NCBI RefSeq assembly: GCF_003053725.1
Contig: NZ_QAYC01000008.1
Location: forward strand, 124,001-188,000
From: Rhodovulum kholense
GTDB taxonomy: Bacteria > Pseudomonadota > Alphaproteobacteria > Rhodobacterales > Rhodobacteraceae
Direction: 5' to 3'
DNA length: 64,000 nucleotides
The position numbers and the translations under genes were made by a program. Under the pieces are notes generated by a model, which made no database searches, was not told the DNA's origin, and saw only the letters and a program-made list of their open reading frames with translations. Below, piece by piece: positions 35,201-43,109 of the stretch; within the stretch, counting starts at the first letter, position 1; every line of letters starts with the position of its first letter.

Positions 35201-35725
35201 ATCCGCACGCTGCGCGCAGGCATCGCCAGTCTCAACCGCGAGGGCCGCGAGCGGCTTCTGACCGCGTTCGAGCAGGTGAACGCGAATTTCGCGCTGCTGT
35301 TCACCAACCTGTTCCGCGGCGGCGAGGCCCGGCTGGTGCTGGTCGAATCCGACGATCCGCTGGAGGCCGGGCTGGAAATCATGTGCCAGCCGCCGGGCAA
35401 GAAGCTGTCGACCCTGTCACTGCTGTCGGGGGGCGAACAGACGCTGACCGCACTGGCGCTGATCTTCGGCGTCTTCCTGGCCAATCCGGCGCCGATCTGC
35501 GTGCTCGACGAGGTCGACGCGCCGCTTGACGATGCCAACGTCACCCGGATGTGCGACATGCTGGACGAGATGACCCGGCGCACCGACACGCGCTTCCTGA
35601 TCATCACCCACCACGCGGTGACCATGAGCCGGATGGACCGGCTGTTCGGCGTCACCATGGCCGAACAGGGCGTGAGCCAGCTCGTGTCGGTCGATCTGAA
35701 GAAGGCCGAGGCCCTCGTCGCCTGA
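32267..35725 (+). CDS. smc: chromosome segregation ATPase SMC
   Basis: The 1152-residue protein has a Walker A [20 protein letters not shown] near residue 30. Two long Glu/Ala/Arg-rich coiled coils follow, separated by a hinge near 505-640 ([23 protein letters not shown]). The C-terminal head has signature [13 protein letters not shown] near 1053 and Walker B [16 protein letters not shown]. I take TTG at 32267 as the start: AGGAGA lies about 7 nt upstream and the protein then begins [14 protein letters not shown] as other SMCs do. A frame extension upstream to 32207 lacks similarity. SMC condenses and resolves the chromosome with ScpAB, which are not in the window. Confidence 0.95.
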   Translation: [1152 protein letters not shown]

Positions 35726-35801
35726 CCTCGGCCGCGGGGTTGACAGCCGCACCGCGCGGCGTCCTGATGCGCGCCGACCCCGCGCCCCGCAGGAGGTGTT
35801 G

Positions 35802-36284
35802 ATGCGTCCGTCCCGTCGTCTTGTCGCGGCCTGTCTTTTGGGCGCCCAGATCCTTCTGGCCGGACCGCTGCAGGCCTCGGAACCGGTGCGCGCCGCCGAT
35901 CCCGACCAGGTGCTGGGCGTGCTGCGCGATGCAGGCTTCACCGCCAGCATGGGCGTCGACACCCAGGGCGACCCCAAGATCGAGGCCCGGGTTCGCGGCA
36001 CCAATTTCACCGTGCTCTTCTACAAGTGCAGCTCGAACGGCAATTGCGGCGCGGTGCAGTTCATCGCCCGCTATGCGCTGCAACAGCCACTGGACCCGGA
36101 CGCCATGAACCGCTGGAACAACGCCCAGATGTTCGCCAAGGCCGTGGTCAACGACGCGGGCGAACCGGCCCTGATCGTCGACGTCAACCTCGACCATGAC
36201 GGGATGGGCTACCGCAACTTCCTGAATATCTGCGAGATCTGGTCCGAAGCCCTGCAGGTCTTCGAGGAATTCATCGGCTTCTGA
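35802..36284 (+). CDS. exported YbjN-domain protein, copy 1
   Basis: The 160-residue protein has a Sec signal peptide (MRPSRRLVAACLLGAQILLAGPLQA) and a YbjN (PF10722-type) domain with FTVLFYKCSSNGNCGAVQF and NRWNNAQMFAKA. AGGAGG ends 5 nt before the ATG at 35802. Its molecular function is not known; YbjN relatives affect stress responses and may act as chaperone-like folds. A paralogue follows at 36377. A TTGACA box lies 62 nt upstream of the ATG. Confidence 0.87.
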   Translation: MRPSRRLVAACLLGAQILLAGPLQASEPVRAADPDQVLGVLRDAGFTASMGVDTQGDPKIEARVRGTNFTVLFYKCSSNGNCGAVQFIARYALQQPLDPDAMNRWNNAQMFAKAVVNDAGEPALIVDVNLDHDGMGYRNFLNICEIWSEALQVFEEFIGF

Positions 36285-36291
36285 AGTGCAG

Positions 36292-36325
36292 GGCCGGAAC
36301 TGTCGCCCGGTTGACAGTTCCGGCC
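36292..36325. terminator. 13-bp perfect inverted repeat between the two YbjN genes
   Basis: GGCCGGAACTGTC and GACAGTTCCGGCC pair perfectly around an 8-nt loop, starting 8 nt after the first YbjN stop. No T-run follows, so termination would be imperfect. The right arm also contains TTGACA (36311-36316), which could be the -35 box of copy 2. The element may be an attenuator or operator instead. Confidence 0.55.
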
Positions 36326-36376
36326 GCGACCGGCACTGCCTCGGCACAGACTGCTCAAGACCAAGGAGACCTTTCG

Positions 36377-36877
36377 ATGACATGCCCGTTTTCCGCCCGC
36401 CGGACCCTTTCCCGCTGTGCGCCGAGCCTGTTGGCCCTGTCGTGTTGGGCGGGAGCGGCATCGGCCGATGTCATCGCCTCGGACCCCGATACGGTGCTGA
36501 AGGCGCTCCGCGCCGAAGGCCTGGCGGCGACGATGGAAACCGACGATCTCGGCGACCCCAAGATCGTGACCCATCTGACGGGAAAGTCGAACACCGAATT
36601 TTCGGTGCTGTTCTACGGCTGCACCGACAATACCGACTGCAGCTCGATCCAGTTCTACGTCGCTTATGACATGCCCGACCCGGTCACCGCGCTGAAGATG
36701 AACCAGTGGAACCGCGAATGGCTGTTCACCAAGGCCACGCTTGACGACGAGGGCGATCCGGGCCTTGAGATGGACGTGATCCTGGCCGATCCGGGGGTCG
36801 ACGACAAGCTGTTCGCGACGACCGTCGACCTGTGGCGCCAGTCGATCGACGCCTTCGAGGATTTCATCGACTGGTAA
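36377..36877 (+). CDS. exported YbjN-domain protein, copy 2
   Basis: The 166-residue product again has a signal peptide (ending CWAGAASA) and the YbjN pattern: FSVLFYGCTDNTDCSSIQF, MNQWNREWLFTKA. It is clearly homologous to the preceding gene in the same order of motifs, including two cysteines spaced alike (YKCSSNGNC / YGCTDNTDC). An AAGGAGA site precedes the ATG at 36377. TTGACA lies 66 nt upstream, as for copy 1. The two genes look like an old tandem duplication. Confidence 0.87.
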   Translation: MTCPFSARRTLSRCAPSLLALSCWAGAASADVIASDPDTVLKALRAEGLAATMETDDLGDPKIVTHLTGKSNTEFSVLFYGCTDNTDCSSIQFYVAYDMPDPVTALKMNQWNREWLFTKATLDDEGDPGLEMDVILADPGVDDKLFATTVDLWRQSIDAFEDFIDW

Positions 36878-36923
36878 GGCGCGGGCCGGGCGCCCACGGG
36901 CTGGCCGCTGCCTGAGGCGGCGG

Positions 36924-38117
36924 TCAGAGCCGGTCCAGAAGCGCGCGCGTCGGCCAGGAATCGGCCGGAAGGCCCAGCCGGATCTGTTCGGTCTGCACCG
37001 CCTCGCGGGTCTTTTCGCCAAGGATGCCGTCGATCCCGCCGACGTCATGGCCGCGCCGGGACAGTTTCTGCTGCAGCGCCTTCATCTCGGACCCTGAAAG
37101 CCCCGGCTCGGGGGCGCGCGGGTCGAAGATCGGCGCGCCCTCGAAACGGGTTGCCAGATAGGCCGCGGTCGTCACGTAGACGAGGCTCTGGTTCCACTCG
37201 AAATAGACGCGGAAATTGGGGTAGGCGAGGAAGGCCGGGCCGTTCCGCCCCATCGGCAGCAGCACCGAGGCCGAAAGGTTGCCTGGGCCCAGGCTGCCAT
37301 TGCGCGCCCGCACGCCCAGCCGCGCCCAGTCCGACACGCGCTTGCCGTGGTCGAGCCCGATCTCGGCCCAGTCGAGATTGGCCGGAATGACGATTTCCTG
37401 CAGCCAGGGCTCGTTCGCGCGCCAGCCGAGCCCCTTCAGCATCTTCGCGGCCGACATCAGCGCATCGGGCGCCGAGGTCTTCAGCAGCACATGCCCGTCG
37501 CCATCGCCATCGACGCCGTTTTCAAGGATGTCGGCGGGCAGCATCTGCACCTGACCGATCTCGCCCGCCCAGGCACCGGTGGTGCGGGCCGGGTCGAAAT
37601 CGCCGCGTTCGTAAAGCGTCAGCGCCGAGAAGACCTGCGGCCGGAACAGGTCGGGCCGCCGGCAGTCATGGGCCAGCGTGACCAGAGCGTTCAGCGTGTT
37701 GAAGTCGCCCTGGACCGCCCCGAAATCGGTTTCGAGGGCCCAGAACGCCAACAACACGCCGCGCGAGACGCCGTAGGTCCGTTCGATTTTATCGAACACG
37801 GCGTCATAGCGGGCGGCGTTCTGCCGCCCGTTGTCCAGCCGCGATTGGCTGATCAATCGTCGCGAGAAATCGATGAAATCCCGCTGAAACACCCCCTGCG
37901 CCCGGTCTGCCCGGATCACCGCAGGGTCCTGCCGCACGCCGGCAAGGAAGGTCCGCGCCGCCCCGGCATCGTGGCCCCGGCGCACCGCCTCGTCGCGAAG
38001 CCCCGCCACGAAGCCGCCGAAATCGCCGCCGCAGGCCGCCCAGGCCCCGCCGGGCGCCCCGGAGGCAAGACCCAGCGACAGCAGGCAGAGAACGGGCAGG
38101 GACGGCGACAGGCGCAT
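36924..38117 (-). CDS. lytic murein transglycosylase, MltB-like, with C-terminal peptidoglycan-binding domain
   Basis: The 397-residue protein has a signal peptide (MRLSPSLPVLCLLSLGLASG...GGAWA) and an SLT_2 catalytic domain with the Glu in FWALETDFGAVQGDFNT near residue 137. WAGEIGQVQMLPADIL follows, and residues about 340-397 form a PG_binding_1 domain (GLSGSEMKALQQKLSRRGHD). It cleaves glycan strands in the periplasm. The start at 38117 is preferred over ATG 38135 or TTG 38144 because GGAG lies 8 nt before it and the signal peptide is then compact. Confidence 0.9.
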   Translation of the reverse strand: MRLSPSLPVLCLLSLGLASGAPGGAWAACGGDFGGFVAGLRDEAVRRGHDAGAARTFLAGVRQDPAVIRADRAQGVFQRDFIDFSRRLISQSRLDNGRQNAARYDAVFDKIERTYGVSRGVLLAFWALETDFGAVQGDFNTLNALVTLAHDCRRPDLFRPQVFSALTLYERGDFDPARTTGAWAGEIGQVQMLPADILENGVDGDGDGHVLLKTSAPDALMSAAKMLKGLGWRANEPWLQEIVIPANLDWAEIGLDHGKRVSDWARLGVRARNGSLGPGNLSASVLLPMGRNGPAFLAYPNFRVYFEWNQSLVYVTTAAYLATRFEGAPIFDPRAPEPGLSGSEMKALQQKLSRRGHDVGGIDGILGEKTREAVQTEQIRLGLPADSWPTRALLDRL

Positions 38118-38196
38118 GAAAAGGCTCCGGACCATTTTAGACAAAATCGTTTTACGGCCGTCACCTTACCAAGCTGTTACCGGCAGACAAGCTGGC

Positions 38197-39186
38197 TCAG
38201 GCGGCTTTCAGCCGGTCGCGCCCATGCGGTTCAGTCCAGTCGATCCGCGGATTGATCGGGATGATCCGGTTCGGATTGATGGTGTCGTGGCTGTAGTGGT
38301 AGTGCCGCACGATATGGTCGAAATGCACCGTCGCGGCCACGCCCGGCCATTGGTACAGCTCGCGCGCATAGGCCCAGAGATTGGGCATGTCGATCAGCCG
38401 GTTGCGGTTGCACTTGAAGTGCAGGTGATAGACCGGATCGAAACGCAGGAGCGTGGTGAATAGCCGCCAGTCGGCCTCGGTGATCCGCTCGCCCATCAGG
38501 TAGCGGCGGGTCGCAAGCCGCTTCTCCAGCCAGTCGAGACTGTCAAACAGGGCCCGCACCGCCTCGTCATAGGCCTCCTGCGAGGTGGCGAACCCGGCCT
38601 TGTAGACGCCGTTGTTGACGCTGTCGTAGACCCGCGCGTTGATCTCGTCGATGCCGTCGCGCAGGTCTTCGGGCCAATAGTCGTCGCGATTGCCGGTCAG
38701 GCCGTCGAAGGCCGAATTGAACATGCGGATGATCTCGGACGATTCGTTCGACACGATTGTCTGGCGCTGCGTGTCCCAGAGCACGGGCACCGTCACCCGG
38801 CCCGAAACATCCGGTTTCGCCCTGGTGTAGATGTCGCGCAGGAAGGGCATGCCATAAAGCCTGTCGCCGGTCGCGCCGGGAAAGCCGGTGTCGAAGGTCC
38901 AGCCATCGTCCAGCATGTCGGGATGCACCACCGAGACGCCGATATGCGGCTCCAGCCCCTTCAGCGCGCGGAAGATCAGCGTCCGGTGCGCCCAGGGGCA
39001 GGCATAGGAGACGTAAAGATGATAGCGCCCGCTTTCGGCAGCAAAACCGCCCGAGCCGCTGGGTCCCGGGGCGCCGTCGGACGTGATCCAGTTGCGAAAG
39101 CCCGCGGTCGAGCGGACGAAGCGCCCGCCATGGCTCTCGGTGTCGTACCAGCCGCTCTCCCAGCGGCCATCCATGAGATATCCCAT
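38197..39186 (-). CDS. glutathionyl-hydroquinone reductase (YqjG/Xi-class GST)
   Basis: The 329-residue protein has the CPWA active-site motif in YVSYACPWAHRTLIF near residue 47. Downstream elements NESSEIIRMFN, RRYLMGERITEADWRLF and YHYSHDTINPNRIIP are characteristic of Xi-class GSTs. It removes glutathione from glutathionyl-hydroquinones, using Cys. The start at 39186 follows AAGGAGGAGAT. Such enzymes help clear quinones formed in aromatic metabolism, but the link to the paa island is only suggestive. Confidence 0.93.
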   Translation of the reverse strand: MGYLMDGRWESGWYDTESHGGRFVRSTAGFRNWITSDGAPGPSGSGGFAAESGRYHLYVSYACPWAHRTLIFRALKGLEPHIGVSVVHPDMLDDGWTFDTGFPGATGDRLYGMPFLRDIYTRAKPDVSGRVTVPVLWDTQRQTIVSNESSEIIRMFNSAFDGLTGNRDDYWPEDLRDGIDEINARVYDSVNNGVYKAGFATSQEAYDEAVRALFDSLDWLEKRLATRRYLMGERITEADWRLFTTLLRFDPVYHLHFKCNRNRLIDMPNLWAYARELYQWPGVAATVHFDHIVRHYHYSHDTINPNRIIPINPRIDWTEPHGRDRLKAA

Positions 39187-39285
39187 ATCTCCTCCTTCTG
39201 TTTCGGGAAGAGATAGCGGCCCGCGCGGCCCCGGCATCGCCTCTGGCCGCGCATGGCCCCTGCGTCACCGCACGGGGCTTTGGGG

Positions 39286-40461
39286 CTATTGCAGGTCGGC
39301 GAAGGCCTTCTGCAACCGCTCGACCGCCTCGGCGACGCGGGCCCTCGGGGTCGCGATGTTGAAGCGCAGGAAGGCCTCGCCGCCGGTGCCGAAGCTGGCC
39401 CCGTGATTCACCGCGATCTTCGCGTCCGCCTCGACCCGGCGGGTGAATTCCTCGGACGACATGCCGGTGCCCGAGGCATCGACCCAGGACAGGTAGGTGG
39501 CCTCGAGCGGCATCGACGACAGCCCCGGGATCGCGTTGAGCCCCTCGTCGAACAGCACCCGGTTGCCATCGAGATAGGTCATCAGCGCGTCGATCCAGCC
39601 CGCGCCCTCGGGCGAATAGGCGGCGGTTGCCATGATCATGCCGAAGGAGTTCGCCGACAGGCCCAGCGCCGCCATCCGGGCCGCGAAGCGCGCGCGCAGC
39701 GCCGGGTCGGGCACGATCACGTTGCCGGTATGGGTGCCCGCGATGTTGAAGCTCTTGGTCGTGGCGGTCAGCATGACCAGCCGGTCGCGCACGCTGTCGT
39801 CGACCAGATCCATGACCGTGTGGCGCGGCGCGCCCGGATAGACCAGGTCGTGATGGATCTCGTCCGAGACCAGCACCAGATCATGGCGTTTCGCGAAATC
39901 GGCGACGCCCTGCAATTCGTCGCGGGTCCAGACCCGGCCGCCGGGATTGTGCGGCGAACACAGGATCACCATGGTCTCGGCCCCGGTCATCTGCGCGTCA
40001 TAGGCCGCGAAGTCCATTTCATAGCGGCCGTCCCGGTTGACCAGCGGGCATTCGACGACCACGCGCCCCGCCGCCCGGATCACCCGGGCAAAGGCGTGAT
40101 AGACCGGCGTGAACAGCACCACCCCGTCGCCCGGCGCGGTGAAGGCGTCGACGCAGATCGCGGTGCCGTTCACAAGCCCGTGCGTGGTGAAGATCGCGGC
40201 CGGATCGACCTTCCAGCCATGGCGGGTCTGCATCCACCAGCCGATCGCCTCCTTGTAGGCCCGGTCGTCGCCGAAATAGCCGAAGATCCCGTGATCGAGC
40301 ATGCCACGCAGCGCCTCGGCCACGCAGACCGGCGGGCGGAAGTCCATGTCCGCGACCCACATCGCCAGCCCGTCCGCCGCCGGAACGCCATAGATCGGCT
40401 CCATCATGTCCCATTTCGAGGAATGGGTGCCGCGGCGGTCGATGATCTCGTCGAAATTCAT
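39286..40461 (-). CDS. PLP-dependent aminotransferase/cystathionine beta-lyase (MalY/PatB-like)
   Basis: The 391-residue fold-type I PLP enzyme has VADMDFRPPVCVAEALRG near residue 40, CSPHNPGGRVWTRDEL near 165, SDEIHHDLVYPG near 200 and the PLP lysine in TATTKSFNIAGTHTGN near 235. MalY/PatB enzymes cleave C-S bonds of cystathionine. The ATG at 40461 follows CAGGAGCGCC. It is convergent with nothing and lies divergent from the deformylase cluster. Confidence 0.9.
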   Translation of the reverse strand: MNFDEIIDRRGTHSSKWDMMEPIYGVPAADGLAMWVADMDFRPPVCVAEALRGMLDHGIFGYFGDDRAYKEAIGWWMQTRHGWKVDPAAIFTTHGLVNGTAICVDAFTAPGDGVVLFTPVYHAFARVIRAAGRVVVECPLVNRDGRYEMDFAAYDAQMTGAETMVILCSPHNPGGRVWTRDELQGVADFAKRHDLVLVSDEIHHDLVYPGAPRHTVMDLVDDSVRDRLVMLTATTKSFNIAGTHTGNVIVPDPALRARFAARMAALGLSANSFGMIMATAAYSPEGAGWIDALMTYLDGNRVLFDEGLNAIPGLSSMPLEATYLSWVDASGTGMSSEEFTRRVEADAKIAVNHGASFGTGGEAFLRFNIATPRARVAEAVERLQKAFADLQ

Positions 40462-40596
40462 GGGGCGCTCCTGTCTTGCGCGCGTCAAGCTAGCGACTTG
40501 GCGCCCCAGCGCAAGGTCTCTGCCCGGTCCGGGCCGATGCCTGAGCCTGACACGCCGCATTGCGCGGCGGCGCGGCTTCGCCTAAATCCGACGATC

Positions 40597-41118
40597 ATGA
40601 GCATTCGACCGATCCTGATCCATCCCGACCCGCGCCTCAAGACGGTGGCCGACCCGGTGTCGGACATCACCGCCGAGCTGCAGAAGCTTGCCGAGGACAT
40701 GCTGGAAACCATGTATGACGCGCCGGGCATCGGGCTCGCCGCGCCGCAGATCGGCGTGCTGTCGCGGCTGATCGTCATGGACTGCGCCAAGGACGAGGGC
40801 GCCCGGCCCCAGCCCTTCGCGATGTTCAACCCCGAGGTCGTCTGGGCCTCGGACGACAAGAACATCCACGAAGAGGGCTGCCTGTCGATCCCCGAGACCT
40901 ATGCCGAGGTCACCCGCCCGGCCGAGGTGATCGTGCGCTGGACCGACCCGTCGGGCGATCCGAAGGAAGACAAGTTCACCGGGCTCTGGGCGACCTGCGT
41001 CCAGCACGAGATCGACCATCTCGACGGCAAGCTCTTCATCGACTATCTCAAGCCGCTGAAGCGTCAGCTCATCACCCGCAAGATGGTCAAGCTCAAACGC
41101 GAACGGGGCCGGGCGTGA
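40597..41118 (+). CDS. def: peptide deformylase, active copy 1
   Basis: The 173-residue protein has all three deformylase motifs: GIGLAAPQIG near residue 44, EEGCLSIP with metal ligand Cys95, and QHEIDHLDG with His137, Glu138 and His141. It removes the N-formyl group from nascent proteins using Fe(II) or Zn. The start at 40597 lacks a strong ribosome site, but the protein begins MSIRPILIHPDPRL as expected. It leads a run of four overlapping genes ending in fmt. Confidence 0.95.
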   Translation: MSIRPILIHPDPRLKTVADPVSDITAELQKLAEDMLETMYDAPGIGLAAPQIGVLSRLIVMDCAKDEGARPQPFAMFNPEVVWASDDKNIHEEGCLSIPETYAEVTRPAEVIVRWTDPSGDPKEDKFTGLWATCVQHEIDHLDGKLFIDYLKPLKRQLITRKMVKLKRERGRA

Positions 41119-41609
41119 GCGTCCTGCCGATCCTGCACTGGCCGGACCCGCGTCTTGCGACGCCCTGCGAGCCGGTCGGGCAGGTGACGCCGGAAATCGC
41201 GCGTCTGGCGCAGGAAATGCTCGACACCATGTACGCGGCGCCCGGGCGCGGGCTGGCCGCGCCGCAGGTCGGCGTGCTGAAACGACTGTTCGTGATGGAC
41301 GTCAACGGTGCCGCCGGGCCGCGCAGCCCGCGGATCTTCGTCGACCCGGTGATCGAGGAGCGCGCCGCCGACACCATGACCGGCCCCGAGGGCTGCCTGT
41401 CGCTGCCCGGGATCGTGGCCGAGGTCGAGCGGGCGATCGAGATCACCCTGCGGTGGACCGATCTCGACGGCACCCGTCGGCGCGAGGTGCTGTCGGGCAT
41501 CTCGGCGGTCTGCGCCCAGCACGAGATCGACCATCTCGACGGCATAGTCACCCTGAACCGGGTCGATGCCGGCCAGCGGTCCGAACTGGAAGCGGCCTAC
41601 GGCGCATGA
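41115..41609 (+). CDS. def: peptide deformylase, probable active copy 2
   Basis: The 164-residue paralogue starts at GTG 41115 that overlaps the previous stop (GTGA). It keeps Cys94 in PEGCLSLP and HEIDH (His136, Glu137, His140). The first motif reads GRGLAAPQVG, with Arg in place of the usual Ile/Val. All catalytic residues are present, so activity is likely, perhaps with different substrate range. It is shorter at the C-terminus than copy 1. Confidence 0.9.
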   Translation: MSVLPILHWPDPRLATPCEPVGQVTPEIARLAQEMLDTMYAAPGRGLAAPQVGVLKRLFVMDVNGAAGPRSPRIFVDPVIEERAADTMTGPEGCLSLPGIVAEVERAIEITLRWTDLDGTRRREVLSGISAVCAQHEIDHLDGIVTLNRVDAGQRSELEAAYGA

Positions 41610-42109
41610 TCCGCCCGATCCTGCACTGGCCCGACCCGTGCCTGGCCACCCCGGCCGCGCCGGTCGAGGCCGTGACCGACGAGATCCGCGCGATCTGGGC
41701 CGACATGATCGACACCATGGAGGCGATGCCCGGCCATGGCGTCGGGCTGGCCGCGAACCAGATCGGTGTGCTGCTGCGCCTTGCGGTCCTCGACTGCAAC
41801 GAGACACGCGGCGCGGCCGTCCGGCTGGCCAATCCCGAGATCGTGGCCGCCTCGGACGATCTGTCGGCCTATGACGAGGCGAGCCCCTGCCTGCCCGGGG
41901 TCGATGCCACGATCACCCGGCCCGCCCGGGTCACGGTGCGCTTCCTCAATGAGCAGGGCGAACCCGAGACGCGCGAATTTTCCGGTCTCTGGGCGACATC
42001 GGTGCAGCATCAGATCGACCATCTTGCGGGGCGGATGTATTTCGACACCCTCTCGAGGCTGAAACGCGACCGCCTTCTGAAGAAGGCCCGGAAACTGGGG
42101 AAACGCTGA
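41606..42109 (+). CDS. peptide deformylase-like protein with lost catalytic residues, copy 3
   Basis: The 167-residue protein keeps the deformylase fold and length but not the site. Motif 1 is [10 protein letters not shown] (Asn for Pro). Motif 2 is DEASPCLP, where the Cys ligand position holds Ser93 and a Cys appears two residues later. Motif 3 is QHQIDHLAG, with Gln136 in place of the catalytic Glu. The two His residues remain. The frame is intact and coupled by ATGA to copy 2 and TGATG to fmt, so it is expressed and probably selected for another role. Confidence 0.85.
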   Translation: MIRPILHWPDPCLATPAAPVEAVTDEIRAIWADMIDTMEAMPGHGVGLAANQIGVLLRLAVLDCNETRGAAVRLANPEIVAASDDLSAYDEASPCLPGVDATITRPARVTVRFLNEQGEPETREFSGLWATSVQHQIDHLAGRMYFDTLSRLKRDRLLKKARKLGKR

Positions 42110-43008
42110 TGCGGGTGACGTTCATGGGAACGCCGGACTTCTCGGTGCCGGTGCTCGACGCGCTGGTCGCGGCAGGCCACGAGATCGCCTGCGTCTACAC
42201 CCAGCCGCCCCGCCCCGCAGGCCGCGGCAAGAAGGACCGCCCGACGCCGGTGCACGCCCGCGCCGAAGAATTGGGGCTGATGGTCCGTCACCCGAAGACG
42301 CTGAGGACCGAGGAACAGGACATCGCCTTCGCCGCGCTCGACCCCGATGTGGCGGTCGTGGTGGCCTACGGGCTGATCCTGCCGCGCCAGATCCTCGAGG
42401 CGCCCTGCCGGGGTTGCCTGAACATCCATGCCTCGCTCTTGCCGCGCTGGCGGGGCGCCGCGCCCATTCACCGCGCAGTCATGGCGGGCGATACCGAAAC
42501 CGGCGTCTGCATCATGCAGATGGAGGAAGGGCTCGATACCGGGCCGGTGCTGTTGCGCGAAACGACGCCCATCGGCCCCGAGGAGACCACGGGCGAGCTG
42601 CATGACCGGCTGTCGGCCATGGGCGCCCGGCTGATCGTCGAGACGCTCGAAAAGTTGCGCGATCTGCCGCCCGAGGATCAGCCCGAGGACGGCGTGACCT
42701 ATGCCGCCAAGATCGACAAGACCGAGGCGAAGGTCGACTGGACCCGCCCTGCCCCCGAGGTCGCGCGCCATGTCAACGGGCTCTCGCCCTTCCCCGGCGC
42801 CTGGTGCAATGTCGCGGGCGAACGGCTGAAGCTGTTGCGCGCCCGCGCGGTCGAGCGGTCTGCGAACCCCGGCACGGTCCTGGGCGGGCTCACCATCGCC
42901 TGCGGCGAGGGCGCGGTCGAGATCCTGGAGGCCCAGCGCCAGGGCAAGCGCCCGATGAGCACCGCCGAGATCCTGCGCGGCTTTCCGCTGCCCGAACGGC
43001 TGGACTGA
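42109..43008 (+). CDS. fmt: methionyl-tRNA formyltransferase
   Basis: The 299-residue protein begins [16 protein letters not shown], has [22 protein letters not shown] (about residues 107-128) including the tetrahydrofolate-binding loop, and a C-terminal OB-like domain. It formylates initiator Met-tRNA, the reaction that deformylase later reverses. Its ATG shares a base with the copy-3 stop. Confidence 0.97.
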   Translation: MRVTFMGTPDFSVPVLDALVAAGHEIACVYTQPPRPAGRGKKDRPTPVHARAEELGLMVRHPKTLRTEEQDIAFAALDPDVAVVVAYGLILPRQILEAPCRGCLNIHASLLPRWRGAAPIHRAVMAGDTETGVCIMQMEEGLDTGPVLLRETTPIGPEETTGELHDRLSAMGARLIVETLEKLRDLPPEDQPEDGVTYAAKIDKTEAKVDWTRPAPEVARHVNGLSPFPGAWCNVAGERLKLLRARAVERSANPGTVLGGLTIACGEGAVEILEAQRQGKRPMSTAEILRGFPLPERLD

Positions 43009-43047
43009 GACAGGCGCGCGTGGCGCAAGGCGGCGCCCTGCGGACAA

Positions 43048-43105
43048 GGGATCGGGCACAGGCCCCGCAGCCCGAAGCCACGGCTTGCAAGACCTGTGCC
43101 ATCCC
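43048..43105. terminator. long imperfect stem-loop between convergent fmt and catB
   Basis: GGGAT-cg-GGCACAGG (43048-43062) pairs with CCTGTGCC-ATCCC (43093-43105), a 13-bp stem with a 2-nt bulge and a 30-nt loop. It ends 4 nt before the catB stop. It could end transcription from both sides; no T-run is present. It was checked as an integron attC site and lacks the GTTRRRY/RYYYAAC cores. Confidence 0.5.
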
Positions 43106-43109
43106 CGGC

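Noticed and set aside
43048-43105. Integron attC site next to catB
   Set aside because: The imperfect hairpin lacks GTTRRRY and RYYYAAC core sites and no integrase gene is present.
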